A DNA stretch of 64,000 nt from Coptis chinensis (GCA_015680905.1 CM027380.1:39052001-39116000); one strand, 5' to 3'; positions 9,893-21,394 are shown, numbered from the stretch's first letter. Notes: generated from the sequence alone by a model not told the origin. A program made the numbers and translations.

Positions 9893-9897
9893 GGAGT
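9893..9897. repeat. Target-site duplication GGAGT, left side of element B
   Basis: GGAGT directly before the TG of B's 5' LTR; the same five bases follow B's 3' LTR at 37150-37154. Five-bp duplications are typical of Ty3/gypsy integration. Confidence 0.9.
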
Positions 9898-11375
9898 TGA
9901 TAAGAGCCCAAAACTGTAGTTTTAACCCTGTAACAGTCATACTTTTAGACCAATTATGTGAGTAATAATTAAGAGTTAATACTGATTACGTGTTTTTATG
10001 CATTTCAGGTTTCAAAGTCCATTATGTGCAGAAATGTGCCACTTTAGCGAGATAAAGGAGCAAAGGTCGGTTGCTGAGGAGTTCTTTGATTAAAGGCCAA
10101 GATTCAAGAAGACAAAGCCTTTCTAAAGAACGGTTAAAGTTGAAAAGTCAAAGTCAACGCGGGCAGAAACAGCACACAAGTTAGCAGAACTTCCGAAGGC
10201 CGTATCTTTGGACTCAGACCTCAGAATTGGGTCTACCTTATGTCAAAACGACCGGCTCGGAAAGAGCTTTCCAATGGTCCAAGCCTTGGCCCAATCAGAG
10301 GAGCAAAAGTGGACGAAAAGTCTATCAAAGCCAACCGCAGCTGAAGAGGCCTTTTTAGACTGAAAGTAATGGGTTTTGGGCCTGATTCTCTGGCCCAAAA
10401 CATGGCTCCAAGCCCATGCACGATTTTTGGATCTGAACATATAAAAACAAAAGCTTAGCTCTTTGTTAATGGTAGCTAGTTAGACCTAAAACTATAGATA
10501 ATTCTAGATCTAGTTTTCATTAATTAAATTAAGTTTAGTTTAAATTCAATTCTTGTTTTAGATTAAATTCTTAGAATCATTGTTCTTCATTAGTTTGATA
10601 AATAAAATAGTTAGTTTGTCAATTTCGATTTTTGTCATTTACAATTTTTTCGTTCTAAATTCCTTTATAACTTGTTATTCATTTCCTAGTTATTACCTAA
10701 GATTTCAATTATTGTTTAGATAAATTGCATAAATATAGAATTTTTATATGATGTCTAGTTATAATTCAATGGGAAATGATAGTGGTATGAATCAAGGGTA
10801 AACCTCCATTAGAGGGGTTGAAGAAGCCTTGATGACGCTTGATCTTTGTTAAACTTAGGAATCGTCGTGATAATTATTCCACTCTAGGACCGATTAATTC
10901 ACCATGAGAATGGGTTTAATCGCTCACATGCTAGTTATGAATTGGTAGAAATGTCATGTATAATTAGGGATTATAATTACTATTTTGATATGCAAAGCAT
11001 TCAATATGGATCATGACGAGTCTTTGTTAGTAGGATTAAGTCGAGTTAAGGTGGATTCAATTCCCTTTAATTCTTTATCTAGATTCAAACCCTTAGCATT
11101 CTCTCATTTCGTTATTCGTAACTTTTTAATTGTTTTCCCCTCGTAGTATAGAATTCCCTTCGTAAATCTCTCACTAGACTTAAGACCGATTAATTAGACT
11201 AGAGATCATTCCATGCTAAAGAACTAGGAGTGGAATGAATTTGTTACTCCACTCTATTTCGATAGAATTGAGAGTAGAAAACTTGATAAATTAAGCACGT
11301 ATTAAGTTTTAGTTTACTTACGTTTTGACTTTCATCGTTCATTTCGTAGGTAAACTATCATTTTTATACTTATCA
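9898..11375 (+). repeat. 5' LTR of element B
   Basis: Begins TGATAAGAGCCC and ends TTATCA, two bases before the primer site. A TATA-box-like TATAAAAA is at 10440-10447. Visible differences from the 3' LTR (35673-37149) are mostly substitutions, about nine in the first 320 bp, suggesting B is older than C. Confidence 0.95.
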
Positions 11376-11377
11376 AA

Positions 11378-11390
11378 TGGCGCCGTTGCC
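11378..11390 (+). promoter_or_regulatory. tRNA-Asp primer binding site of element B
   Basis: TGGCGCCGTTGCC lies two bases after the LTR and is complementary to the 3' end of plant tRNA-Asp (GUC) including CCA, over 13 bases as I recall that tRNA. This is the primer usual for Athila. Confidence 0.85.
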
Positions 11391-11908
11391 ATCTTAGTTA
11401 CCTATAGCATTATTTTCATAGTATAATTAGTCATTTTTAAGTCCCATTAAACCCACCCACCCTTGTTTGATTCATACTGTGGTTGTCCGTTTCAGCATTG
11501 AAAAGTTTCGCGAAAAACCACACTGAGCGCGACCTGCGCCCAAACGGAGCGCACCTGCACCCAAATGCTTGGAACCTTGAAGCGACCAGCCTAAACCGAA
11601 GTGACCGACCCGCTCAAATCAGAACTTGAGTTTACACAGAGCACACCTGCGCCCAAAGGGAGCGCACCCGCACCCTGAGCTAAATTTTGCCGGATTTCCA
11701 CAGGTTTGTTTCGAACTTCGATTTTTTAAGTTTTTCAGTGTTCTAACTTGTTATATATACTGAACACGCGTAAACAAGACGCTATTCATAAGCGAAGCAA
11801 GGACGCAATCAGGTATTCTTTTCCTCCAAACCTCGCATCTCCAGTTAGAGGTTTATACTAATATATCAAGATTGTTTGGAGTGTTGTCGTGTTTAGACTT
11901 AGACTTGC
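11391..11908 (+). other. 5' leader of element B with GCGC-type repeats
   Basis: About 520 bp without coding potential. Between 11520 and 11690 the motif GAGCGCACCTGCGCCCAAA recurs four times in imperfect form, mixed with gaccgacccgct-like units. The end of the leader (11735-11890) matches the other elements' leaders. Confidence 0.75.
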
Positions 11909-13026
11909 ATGAGATTAAGGTCTGGTCAGAGAAAAACACCGAACGTAATTAACCGTCAACGTCAACAAACAAGTCTATCGAGTATACTAATCACTACACC
12001 TCTAGCTACTATCTCACCCACCACACCTAACATAATGGCTGAAGAAAGAGAGACTCCTCTCTCCGACTTTTACAAAGCCTTGAGCGATAGCCCTAAATCT
12101 TGCATCGTTCTAGCAGACCATGAAAAACCTTATCAGCATATGCGTAGGATTGAACAAGTCCTTACAACATTCCACCATCCTACGGTTGGTGCGGAACAAA
12201 TTAAACCGAGGGTATTTCCCTTCACTTTAGCCGATAAAAAGATCTTGGTTAACCGCCCAAAAGCCCAACTCTCAATGGACTCGTGGGCTAAACTTGTTCA
12301 AATTTGTTTATGGAACATTTTACCCACCCCTAAAGCGGATGAGATTCTTTCCAAGATTCATTTTTTTATTGTAATCCTCATGAATCATTTTCTGAGGCTT
12401 GGAATCGTTTCACCAATCTGCTTATAGAGTGTCTACACCATAACCTAGCAAAAGACACGTTAGTTTGTGCCTTTTTCAAAGGACTTCTACACCACCATAA
12501 AGAAGTCCTTGACATAATGAATGGGGGTAGTTTCCTAAGTAAAGGAGCCTCGGAGGCTTACAAATTTTTAGAAGATCAAACTAAAAGCAATAATAATTGG
12601 GGGGGTAGTGATGATATCCCCCGCTCTGCTAGTTCTTCTCCAACAGTTAAGGCCGCCGGTATGTTTGAGATGAAACCCGATCCAGAACTTAAAAATTTAA
12701 TCGAATCTCTAACTAAAAAGGTTGAGGTTATTTCTGTTCAACAAAAGCCTATCCCCGTCATGAATGTCAACTCCAACCCATGTAATTTATGTTTGAGTCC
12801 TGAGCACCTTGACTCCTATTGTCCTTTCGCCTATGAACAACAACAATTAGAGCAAGATAATGTTTGCTCCATTAATAGCTATCCTATTCCTAATGCCCCA
12901 TGGAGACAACATCCCAACTTTAGTTGGCGAAACAATCAACAAGTTACACCTCCAGGGTTTAATAACCAAACTGTTAGGCAAGCAAACAATTATAACCAAG
13001 CTCCACCTAGACAAGGACAAGGTTAA
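11909..13026 (+). pseudogene. Gag of element B (frameshifted, with an in-frame deletion)
   Basis: Opens at 11909 with MRLRSGQRK, a start common to Athila gag; the conserved MAEERETPLSDFYKAL start is internal at 12035. Compared with C, D and F, 22 residues (PAGDFRIPPNIFNLLPVFHGLD in C) are missing between GACC repeats. The gag core continues to 12427, a frameshift follows, and the second block (12517-13026) holds GGSFLSKGASEAYKFLEDQ, the intact zinc knuckle CNLCLSPEHLDSYC (12781-12822) and an Asn/Gln/Pro-rich tail ending at a TAA. Would form particles if intact. Confidence 0.88.
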
Positions 13027-13940
13027 GGGAATTATAATAATTATAACAACCAAGCGCAACCACGACAAGGTCTAGCACAAGGTCAGGGTAATTATAATAG
13101 TTATAATACCAATAGAGGTATCGTTTCGGTTAACAATAGTAACTATCACAACCCACTCATAAATAATCAACGTGAGATAGTTCGATTACGCACCACCACG
13201 GACTACTACACCTACACAACCGGATCGTATCGGCGCTTTTATATAGGTTACCCAACAACTTTTCCAAACAATGACTCAATCAAACCAACAGATCTTACAA
13301 TCCATAAATCAGGGCATACAACAGTTAGCCCAAGAGAAAGTCCAACCAAAAGGCGTGTTTCCGGATATGTTATACCAAACCCTAAAATAGCAAACACAAC
13401 CTTTGAGGTAAACGGGAATACTAGTACGGAAACTACAATGGTAGGTGACCTAAATGTCATCACCACTCTCCGCTTCGAAGAGTGGTTGATAACAAAGTAA
13501 CTATGCCTATAGTTACCCCATCGATTCTACCACCGGATATCGAACTAAATAATCGAAATAGAAACTGAAGAGCCTACCAGCGTAGAGGTACCCGGTTAAA
13601 CCACAAACTAAGAAACAAAAAGCCAAGGTTACACTAAATATAGAGCCATACGCTAAATATAGAGCGAAACCACCGTTCCCTCATAAATTAGCCATGCTAA
13701 CCAGGGATACAAACTTTGAGGAGATTAGGAACGTTTTCAAAAATCTAATGATAAACCTTCCTTTTCTCGAAGCTATTAAAAAGCTACCTAACCACGCTAA
13801 GTTTCTTAAGGAGTTGTGAACTACTAGGCGTAAAACCAACATACCTAAAGACGCCTTTCTAACTGAACAGTTCCCAACTTTATCCAAAAATAATGGAATT
13901 GTTAAGTACAAGGACCCCGGTCATCCCATCAGAAATGCAC
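13027..13940 (+). pseudogene. Gag C-terminus and gag-protease linker of element B (fragmented)
   Basis: Collinear with 321-1217 (- strand) of F: repeats of NYNNQ..PRQGQ, then the region corresponding to GVFPGQ...ITTLRSGR, the acidic Pro-rich part, and the bridge with NLPFLEAIKKLPNHAKFLKEL (about 13750-13820) broken by a TGA. Several single-base shifts scatter it over all frames. Confidence 0.7.
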
Positions 13941-14522
13941 CTTAGAAGAATCCCAACCGACGACGACGCTTTATTAGACTTGGGGCTTAGTGTTAACTTA
14001 CTCCGTTTTATTTGTATAAACAAATAGGTCTACAAGAAATGCAACCTACAAAAAAATGGCGCTTGTAGTTAGCGGGGGCAGTCTATAAAGTATCCTAAGG
14101 GTGTAGTGGAAAACGTGCTTGTTAAGGTTCAGGATTTCTACTATCCTGTAGATTTTGTTATCCTCGATACAGAAGTCGCTAACGACTCTGTACCGATCAT
14201 CTTAGGGCGCCCCTTCTTGGCAACTGCCAATGGGCTTATAAATTGCCGCGATGGTAAGATGTCCTTATCTTTTGGCCATCTTTCTGTTGAGGTAAATGTT
14301 TTTAAAATGATGAAACAGTTACCAGAATCGTCAATAGATGGGGAGGTTAGCATGATTGAGAGCTTAGCTCAAGATTATTTTAACAACACGTTTCCCGAAA
14401 ACCAAATGTATAAATTCCTTTCTTTTGGAACTTCAGATTTTGTAAATGACTCCTACTTAGAGGAAGTCAACACCATCCTTGAGTCCACACCAATTGTAGA
14501 CCCCCGGTTGCTCCATATCTGA
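13941..14522 (+). pseudogene. Aspartic protease of element B
   Basis: Active-site segment LLDLGLSVNLL at about 13970-14000, followed by shifts. The second half is open from 14106: VENVLVKVQDFYYPVDFVIL, then ILGRPFLATANGLINCRDGK, the conserved C-terminal half of Athila proteases. The frame then runs into the acidic linker (MIESLAQDYFNNTFPE) that leads to RT. Belongs to the gag-pol polyprotein; not functional here because of frameshifts around 14000-14100. Confidence 0.85.
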
Positions 14523-15590
14523 AGTATGAAGACTTACTACCTAAGCAAGTATTCATTATGCAAAATGGAGACCACGATGAAACATCTATCGACATTCCTT
14601 CCACCCCATTAGCAAACCTCTTTCCCCGGAGTTAAAATATATTCAACTTGATCCCGATGATAGCCATCCGGTAATTATATCTTCTCTGTATCTAAGGATG
14701 AAGAGACACGTTTAATCGGGGGTGATTAGGGGAGCATCGGTCTCGATTGGTTGGTCCCTAGCCGACATTAAGGGAATTGACCCTAATGTTTGCACTCATC
14801 GTATCCATTTGGAGGATAACGCGAAGACTTCTCGTGAACCTTAGCGTCGTCTGAACCCTGCCATGAAAGAGGTGGTTAGGAAAGAAGTCTTACGATTACT
14901 TTCGATCGCGGGTATCATATACCCAATCTCGATAGCGAATGGGCAAGCCCCATTCATGTAGTTCCTAAGAAATCGGGAGTTACCATGGTACGTAATAATG
15001 GAAAGGGGTGACTATGTTGTCACCTGAGGTCCTATAAAATGGAGAATCTATATTGATTATAGGCGTTGAAATGCTATGACACGAAGGATCACTTTCCTTT
15101 ACCTTTTATAGATCGGATGCTTCGAACGCCTAGCCGGTCATGCTTTTTATTGTTTTCTCGGATGGCTACTCGGGCTATTTTCAGATTATTATTGATATTG
15201 ATGACCAAGAAAAGACTACCTTCACATGTCCCTTCGGGCGTTATGCCTATAAACGAATGCCTTTTGGCCTTTGTAATGCTCACCGGTACCTTCCAAATGA
15301 TTGTATGCTTCATATATTTTAGTGACATGGTAGAAAGCTTTATGGAAGTTTTCATGGATGATTTTTCTATCTATAGAGACTCCTTCATAGATCTGCTTGT
15401 CTAACCTGTCTAAGGTTTTGACACGCGATGTGAAGAAAAGAGCCTCGTTTTAAACCGAAAAAGTGTCATTTCATGGTGAAAAGGGCATAGTACTAGGTCA
15501 CATTGTATCTAGTGATGGCATCGAAGTAGATAAGGCCAAACTAGATAAGATAGCGACTTCTACCTAAAGCCACGGATTTGTCCCAAGTGA
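14523..15590 (+). pseudogene. Reverse transcriptase of element B
   Basis: Collinear with the RT of E (59001-59960). Recognisable pieces: LDPTMKEVVREEV-like at 14850, VPKKSGVTMV at 14960, GYSGYFQIIIDIDDQEKTTF (15160-15220), YKRMPFGLCNA (15250-15285) and the catalytic box VFMDDFSIY (FMDD at 15351-15362; Athila RTs have F/YMDD). At least eight frameshifts or stops. A further block to 15590 is the thumb/connection (GHIVSSDGIEVDKAK, RAFLGHAGFYRHFIKDFS). Confidence 0.88.
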
Positions 15591-15599
15591 TATTAGAGC

Positions 15600-16200
15600 C
15601 TTTCTAGGCCATGCAGGGTTTTATAGGCATTTTATTAAAGATTTCTCCGAAAAATAGCTAGGCCTTTAACTAATCTGCTTTTGAAGGATGCAATCTTTGA
15701 TTTTAATTTTAACTATAAGCAGGCTTTTGAAACTTTAAAAGTCAGCCTAACCTCTGCACCAATTATACAACCTCGATTGGTCTAAACCTTTCGAACTCAT
15801 GTGTGATGCTAGTGATTATGCAGGTTGGTGCTTGTCTTAGGACGTAAACTAGATAATAAGTCCACTGTTATTTATTATGCTAGTAAAACCTTAAACGATG
15901 CTCAACGGAATTATTGAACTACTGAAAAGAATTCTTAGCTGTCATTTATGCTTTAGATAAGTTTAAATTCCTTATTTGGTTGGTTCTAAAACTTTAGTTT
16001 ACCGCGGACCATGTAGCCATTAAGTACCTTCTTGCAAAGAAGGATGCTAAGCGAGATTAATCCGATGGATTCTTCTCCCGCAAGAGTTCACATTAGAAAT
16101 AAAGGACAAAAAGAGGGGTCGAAAACGTAGTTGCCAACCACTTATCTAGACTTACAAACGGCGATAATAGTGATTCCGAGTCCATACCGACTCTTTTCCC
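15600..16200 (+). pseudogene. RNase H domain of element B
   Basis: Matches the open RNase H of E (60333-60779) in fragments: [36 protein letters not shown]. The E and D positions are displaced by shifts (KEFLA is interrupted, YTDHAA is altered near 16000). RNase H removes the RNA template during reverse transcription. Confidence 0.82.
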
Positions 16201-16201
16201 G

Positions 16202-17531
16202 ATGAGCATTTGTATGCTATTTTTTTTTACCCATGGTATCTTTGACATTGTCAATTATTTAGCGGCTGATGTTATGCCTTATAATTGGTCAAGAAATGAA
16301 CGTAAGAAGTTCTTGGCCGAGTTAAGTTATACTCTTTGGGATGAGCCCTACCTTTTTAAGTATTGTGCGGGATCAGATTATTCGCCGCCAGATTCCCCGT
16401 GGGAATATAATGAAGTTCTATCGTTCTGCCATGACAAATAGTGTGGTGGCCATTTTAGTCAAATAAAAACAGCCGCTAAAGTTCTTCAATGTTGATTTTA
16501 TTGGCCTACCCTTTTTAAGGATGCCCAAGTGCATTGCAAGACGTGTATTCATTGCCAACAACTTGGGCGAATCACGAAGTGTAATATGATGCCATTAAAT
16601 CCAATCTTGATAGTAGAAATTTTTGACGTTTGGGGCATTGATTTCATGGGTCCCTTCCCTGTTTCCCACGGTTTCATTTATATTCTAGTTGTCGTGGACT
16701 ACGTGTCTAAATGAATAGAGGTCATGGCTTGCCGTAACAATGACCATAAGACAGTGGTATTTTTTATTAAGGAGTATATTTTCTGTCGTTTTGGCATTCT
16801 TAAATCCATCATTAGTGATGGTGGAACACATTTTTGCAACAGAGTTGTTGCATCCCTAGTGAAAAAGTATGGAGTTACACACAAAGTAGCAACTCCTTAT
16901 CATCCACAAACTAGAGGACAAGTGAAAGTTTCTAATAGGGAAATCAAAAAGATTTTAGAAACAACTGTAAATCCTGATAGGAAAGACTGGTCGAAGCGTC
17001 TATCGGATGCCTTATGGGCATATAGAATCGTTTTCAAAACTCCTATAGGTATGTCTCCCTTTAGACTTGTATTTGGGAAACCTTGTCATTTGCCTGTTGA
17101 AATAGAGCACCGTGCTCTGTGGGCTATAAAAAGCCTTAACTTCAATATTGATGAGGCGGGTGTCAAACGCAAGTTGCAATTGAATGAGCTTGAAGAAATC
17201 CGTGGCGATTCTTACGATCTCGAAAGGATTATAAAGCTAACATGAAACGTGTTCATGATAAGCAAATCTTTAGCGCCAAAGAGTTTGTGGTCGGTCAAAG
17301 GTCTTACTTTACAACTCCCGCCTACACATTTTTTCCTGTGGAAACTAAAACCCGTTGGTCCGGTCCTTTTTCGTTCTTGAAGTCACCCCTTTACGGGGCA
17401 ATCACCTTGGCAAATCCCAAGGACAACAATGTACCTTCCAAGTTAATGGTCAACGGTTAAAACATTTTCACGAACTTCTGTCCCCTGATGTAGAGGAAGT
17501 CCTTTTACAGGACCCTGTCTATGAGGATTGA
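16202..17531 (+). pseudogene. Integrase of element B with GPF/Y-type C-terminal module; catalytic Glu replaced by Lys
   Basis: An HHCC zinc region ([20 protein letters not shown], about 16430-16560) is broken by stops. The DDE core has [10 protein letters not shown] (D1, about 16632), IISDGGTHF (D2, about 16810) and HPQTRGQVKVSNREIK, where the third catalytic residue, Glu in E (GAA 61460-61462), is Lys (AAA 16925-16927). The frame is open from 16724 to 17245. The C-terminal module (KTRWSGPFSFL...YGAITLANP, 17345-17410) is the GPF/Y motif typical of Ty3/gypsy integrases. Pol ends at the TGA 17529-17531. Inactive. Confidence 0.9.
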
Positions 17532-17544
17532 CCTTTGTCATTTG

Positions 17545-17660
17545 GTGTACTTCCTTTCACTTCCATATAGTGGTAAGTGCACCATTCATGTAACCGGGCC
17601 CTCCCTATGGAGTGTGCGGCTGTAAGTACCGGATCCTAAGTCCACGTTTCACATAATTCA
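17545..17660 (+). promoter_or_regulatory. Conserved post-pol non-coding block (copy in B)
   Basis: Starts GTGTACTTCCTTTCACTT and includes GTAAGTGCACCATT, CCCTCCCTATGGAGTGTG and GTACCGGATCCTAAGTCCAC. Nearly the same in C (25273-25395), E (62077-62190) and D (52850-52722, minus). Conservation across pol-bearing and pol-less elements suggests a cis-acting role such as splicing of the downstream ORFs; this is inference. Confidence 0.55.
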
Positions 17661-17848
17661 CGTTTTCCACTTTTACATGTTTTCTCAGTTTTTGAGTCAT
17701 GTTCCTCTATGAGGTGAATTATGTATTTATTGTTTTTCGTTTTTCTTATAATAAACTAATAAAAAAAATATAAAAATAAAAATTCTAAAATCATAGAAAT
17801 AGCAATCCAACAAGTCTTGGGAATCTGACTTTAAACGACCCACGTTTA

Positions 17849-17886
17849 AAACAAATTTTGTGTTTAAAAATTTGTTTGGGGGTGGG
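17849..17886 (+). promoter_or_regulatory. Hairpin plus G-tract module after pol (B)
   Basis: Perfect 11-bp stem AAACAAATTTT (17849-17859) / AAAATTTGTTT (17867-17877) with a 7-nt loop, followed at once by GGGGGTGGG (17878-17886). The same stem with different loops occurs in C, D and E. Confidence 0.7.
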
Positions 17887-18559
17887 CAGTCGGTTTTTCC
17901 ATCCAGATTGCTCGAACTTTCCATTTGTGTTGCTTAGGCCCATTAGTTGTAGTTCATTTTGGTTGACGTTATCTAAACTTAGATTTTCTTCGTTCGCATA
18001 ACTTACGTCACACATGCACTTTGAGGCGTTTTTCCACCTTCTTATACGTCACCCATGGTTGGATTTGAGTGTTTTATAGATCATTGGATTGGAAATTCTC
18101 TACTGATCATTTCCATAACTCATTCGCCAAAATCGGGCCAGTAACGAAGCGGCAAATTGAATTTGAAATTGCGCGAAAAATCAAAAAGTTCGAATTGAAT
18201 CGGGTCAGGCCCAAACCGCACGCATCGCCTCAGGTGTCTCCTTCCTTCCCAAAAAATGCACAGTTGTTTCCTTTTCCAATCCCGCCAGTTACCAAAGTTT
18301 AAAACAAACTTAAACACCAAAATAAAAAACAAATAAAAAACAAAAAAAAAACAAAAACACACCTATCTACACCACGCCCATTGTAACCAACAGCCGAGTC
18401 CTCTCAAAAAAAAATTCCACACCACCGAAAAAAGCCACCAATTCAAGCTCCCAACTTGCCACCGTACCCACCATCGCCACCACCAGTGTTTTAGGTTGTT
18501 CTAGATCAAACTCGCCTCCTCCACCATCTACAAAACCATTGGTTGTTTTAAAAACTTCA

Positions 18560-19722
18560 ATGGCGCTACAATGAAGAATTTTGCCTGAGCACGCGTTTGC
18601 TGCCGACCGCTTCGCGCCATTTTACGACGCGGAGATGATTAGGAGAAATTAGAATGGACTGTGGTACTCGACTGAGGAGTTCTATCACTATGATTTGGTA
18701 GAACAGTTTTATAAGAAGCGAGAATTGGAGAGAGATAGGATTTTCATTAAGGTAGCGGTGAACGAGGAGGGAAGTAACGACAGCGGTTATTGGGTCGAGC
18801 TGTTTAGGAATTACCGAAAGCAACCTAGAACGATCATTCAGGAATCCCAAAGATTATCGGAGTTCCCGCTTTGATGAAAGATACCGTCGTGGAGGTGAAT
18901 ACAATCCGAGATCTCATTCGTCCGCCCAACCTTGAGAACCAATCAACCGGGCCGTAGCTCGGTGTATTGGTAGGAATGTCCCTCGGGAAAGACAAAGTCA
19001 AATATATCGGTCCGCAATGTCCGTGACGTTCTCCGGATTTTACAAACGAATAAGTATAATTTCTGCATCCTCGATTTAATTTTTAATGTGATTAGAGGAG
19101 TGGGAAAGAGCATTACACGCCTCTTCCCGTATTGATCACTAAGATCATGCTCTCATTTAGAGCCGCCGCAAAATCTGCTCCTATTAAGATCAAATTGCAT
19201 TCTAATGCAAGTATCTATACGGATTGCATCCAAGAGACTTGGCCTTTGTCTAAAGGAAATGTGGTTGAGTCAGAGGATGAAAGGGAGGATATGACATGTC
19301 TGGATGACGATGCATTAGATAGTTGTAGTTCTAATTTAGAGCGCATGCAAGTGTTGCAAACTGGCTTGCGTTGCGTTTATGGTATTTGTGAAGATATCCG
19401 AGATAGACAGATTGTAGTTCAAAATAAACAAACGAACCTTCAGACGAGAGTTGAAATGCTCGAAAGGGGTCAGGAAGATATCTTGTCTAACATGGAGACT
19501 ATCCACCAGCATCACCAAGCCCAGTATGCAGTACTCAGGACTAAGATGGAAGCACATCTCTTGTTCCGAATAGATATGCTACGACGCATGCCACCCGTGG
19601 AGGATTCTATTTCAGCCAAGTCTGAGAGGCATGAGCGTCGTCGCCGAAGGACAGATGGCTCAAGCCATTCTTCATCCCAGAACCAATCTCCATCTCAGGG
19701 TCCATCTTCATCACATGGCTAG
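18560..19722 (+). pseudogene. Post-pol ORF1 of element B (env-like position)
   Basis: ATG 18560 begins MALQ, then RILPEHAFAADRFAPFYDAEM and a broken N-terminal half. From 19132 it is open for 196 residues: ITKIMLSFRAAAK..., an acidic stretch (ESEDEREDMTCLDDD), a predicted coiled coil (NLQTRVEMLERGQEDILSNM) and a basic/Ser-rich end (HERRRRRTDGSSHSSS). The same protein is encoded in C (26314), D (51835 down) and E (63094). It sits where Athila elements carry their env-like or ATHILA ORF family proteins. No signal peptide or transmembrane segment is visible, so an envelope function is not supported. Confidence 0.7.
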
Positions 19723-20037
19723 GTGTTCACCATCAGTTTGTGTTCGCTGTTATTTCATTGTTTTTATTGTTTTATTAGTTGGATTTTAATTCAGTTTTTA
19801 AATTTAAATTTTAATGTGTTTGTTTTATGTTGTTTGGATTTAAATTTTATTTTTAATATAATTGGTTATTTTCGAATTGTGCGTGTTTTTATCATTAATC
19901 CCACCTTCCCGAATTGTTTGGGGGTGGTAATATTTATACCGAGCATAATTCGTTATATGATCATCTTCTGTAAGGTTGTCTTGGAGTAAAGGTTGAGAAT
20001 TTGGTCGATATCGGCAAATCTATGATTATGTGTGGTG
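19723..20037 (+). other. Region after ORF1 in element B, up to the insertion of C
   Basis: T-rich sequence with a module CCCACCTTCCCGAATTG / TTTGGGGGTGG (19900-19926) where the C-rich and G-rich ends can pair. Equivalent sequence follows ORF1 in E (63586-63936), C and D. The C insertion point lies just beyond at 20042. Confidence 0.7.
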
Positions 20038-20042
20038 GTAGC
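20038..20042. repeat. Target-site duplication GTAGC, left side of element C
   Basis: GTAGC before C's TG; repeated at 32378-32382. The uninterrupted form (ggtggtagcatgaaa) is present in element E near 63942-63956. Confidence 0.93.
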
Positions 20043-21392
20043 TGATAAGAGCCCAAAACTGTAGTAATCATACTATTAGACCAATTATGTGAATAATAAG
20101 TAAGAGTTAATACTGATTACGTGTTTTTATGCATTTCAGGCTTCAAAGTCCATTATGTCGCGAAATGCCCACTTTAGCGAGATAAATGAGCAAAAGTCGT
20201 GAGAACTTCCGAATGCCATATCTTTGGACTCAGACCTCGAATGAGGCCTACCTTATGTCAAAACGACCGCTCGGAAAGAGCTTTGCAATGGTCCAAGCCT
20301 TGACCCAATCAGAGGAGCAGAAGTGGACGAAAAGTCTGTGGAAGCCAACTGCAGCTGAAGAGGCCTTTTGGATTTGAAAGAATTGGGTTTTGGGCCCGAT
20401 TCTCTGCCCAAAACATGGCTCCAAGCCCATGCACGATTTTTGATCTGGATGTATAAAAACAAAAGCTTGACTCATTGTTAATGGCAGTTAGGTTAGGTAG
20501 ATAGTTAGACCTAGATTAGTTAGCCTTCATTAATTAGTTTTAGAACTTAGTTTAATTAGTTTCAATTCATTGTATTAGATTAAACCTTTGAATCTTGTTC
20601 TTCATTTGATTAGATCAATAAAGTAGTATTTTTTATCAATTTCGATTTTGTCATTTCCATTTCTAGATCTAATTTCAATTCTTGTTCTTATTTCATTTTA
20701 GTCATTAATTTAGATTTCATTATTGTTTAAATTAGTAAATTTCAATGCTTTATATTATGTTTAGTTTTAATCTAAATGGAAATGATTGCGGAATGATTCA
20801 AGGCTAAACCTCCATTAGAGGGGGTTGAGAAGCCTTGATGAAAGCTTGATTCCGACTATCGTAGAATCGTCGTAATTTCCTTTCCACTCTAGAAACGTTT
20901 AGTTCACCATGAGAATGGGTTTAATCGTTCACATGCTAATTATTAATTGGTAGGAATGCCATGTGTAATTAGGGATTAGGAAGAACCGATTGTTCTCACG
21001 TGGCGCTTCAATTCGATTACTGACGACTTCGTCGCTAGTGGATTAAGTTGAGTTAAGGTGGAATCAATCCCCTCTAACTCCTTAACATCGAATCAACGTA
21101 GCATTCCCTTTAGTTGTCCGGGTAGTCGACTAGTTGCATTTCGTGGGTAGTTGCATCGTAGTCTAATTCCCCTTCGTAAAGCTCTCATTGACTTAAGACT
21201 GATTTCTTAGACTTAGAAAACAATCCATGCTAGGGAACTAGGAGTGGAACGAACTTCCTACTCCACTTAGTGCAATTCGCATCGAGAGTAGAAGCTTTGA
21301 TAATTGAGACTAGTAAAAGTGTAGTTTTAGTTTACTTACGTTGTGAATTCATCATTCATTTCGTAAGTAGACTATACATTTTACGGTTATCA
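20043..21392 (+). repeat. 5' LTR of element C
   Basis: Starts TGATAAGAGCCC, ends TTAT CA at 21392; TATA-like TATAAAAA at 20452-20459. It differs from the 3' LTR mainly by small indels, many at CG or G runs, plus few substitutions. Confidence 0.95.
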
Positions 21393-21394
21393 AA

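Larger units (their letters stand above)
17532..18559 (+). other. Post-pol untranslated region of element B
   Basis: About 1 kb without a shared ORF. It holds a block conserved in B, C, D and E (17545-17660) and a hairpin-plus-G-tract module (17849-17886). The second half is A-rich and Pro/Thr-codon-like but not open; it leads to ORF1. Confidence 0.7.

Noticed and set aside
10233..10440. A 60-76 residue antisense ORF (MHGLGAMFWARESGPKP-like) repeated in the LTRs (10233, 20248, 31235, 36008, 38008, 57716)
   Set aside because: It recurs only because the LTR sequence recurs; frames and starts differ between copies and there is no domain or codon-level signal.
18560..19722. Calling post-pol ORF1 an envelope glycoprotein
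   Set aside because: The position is env-like, but no signal peptide, membrane segment or cysteine pattern is visible; it is acidic and coiled-coil-like instead.
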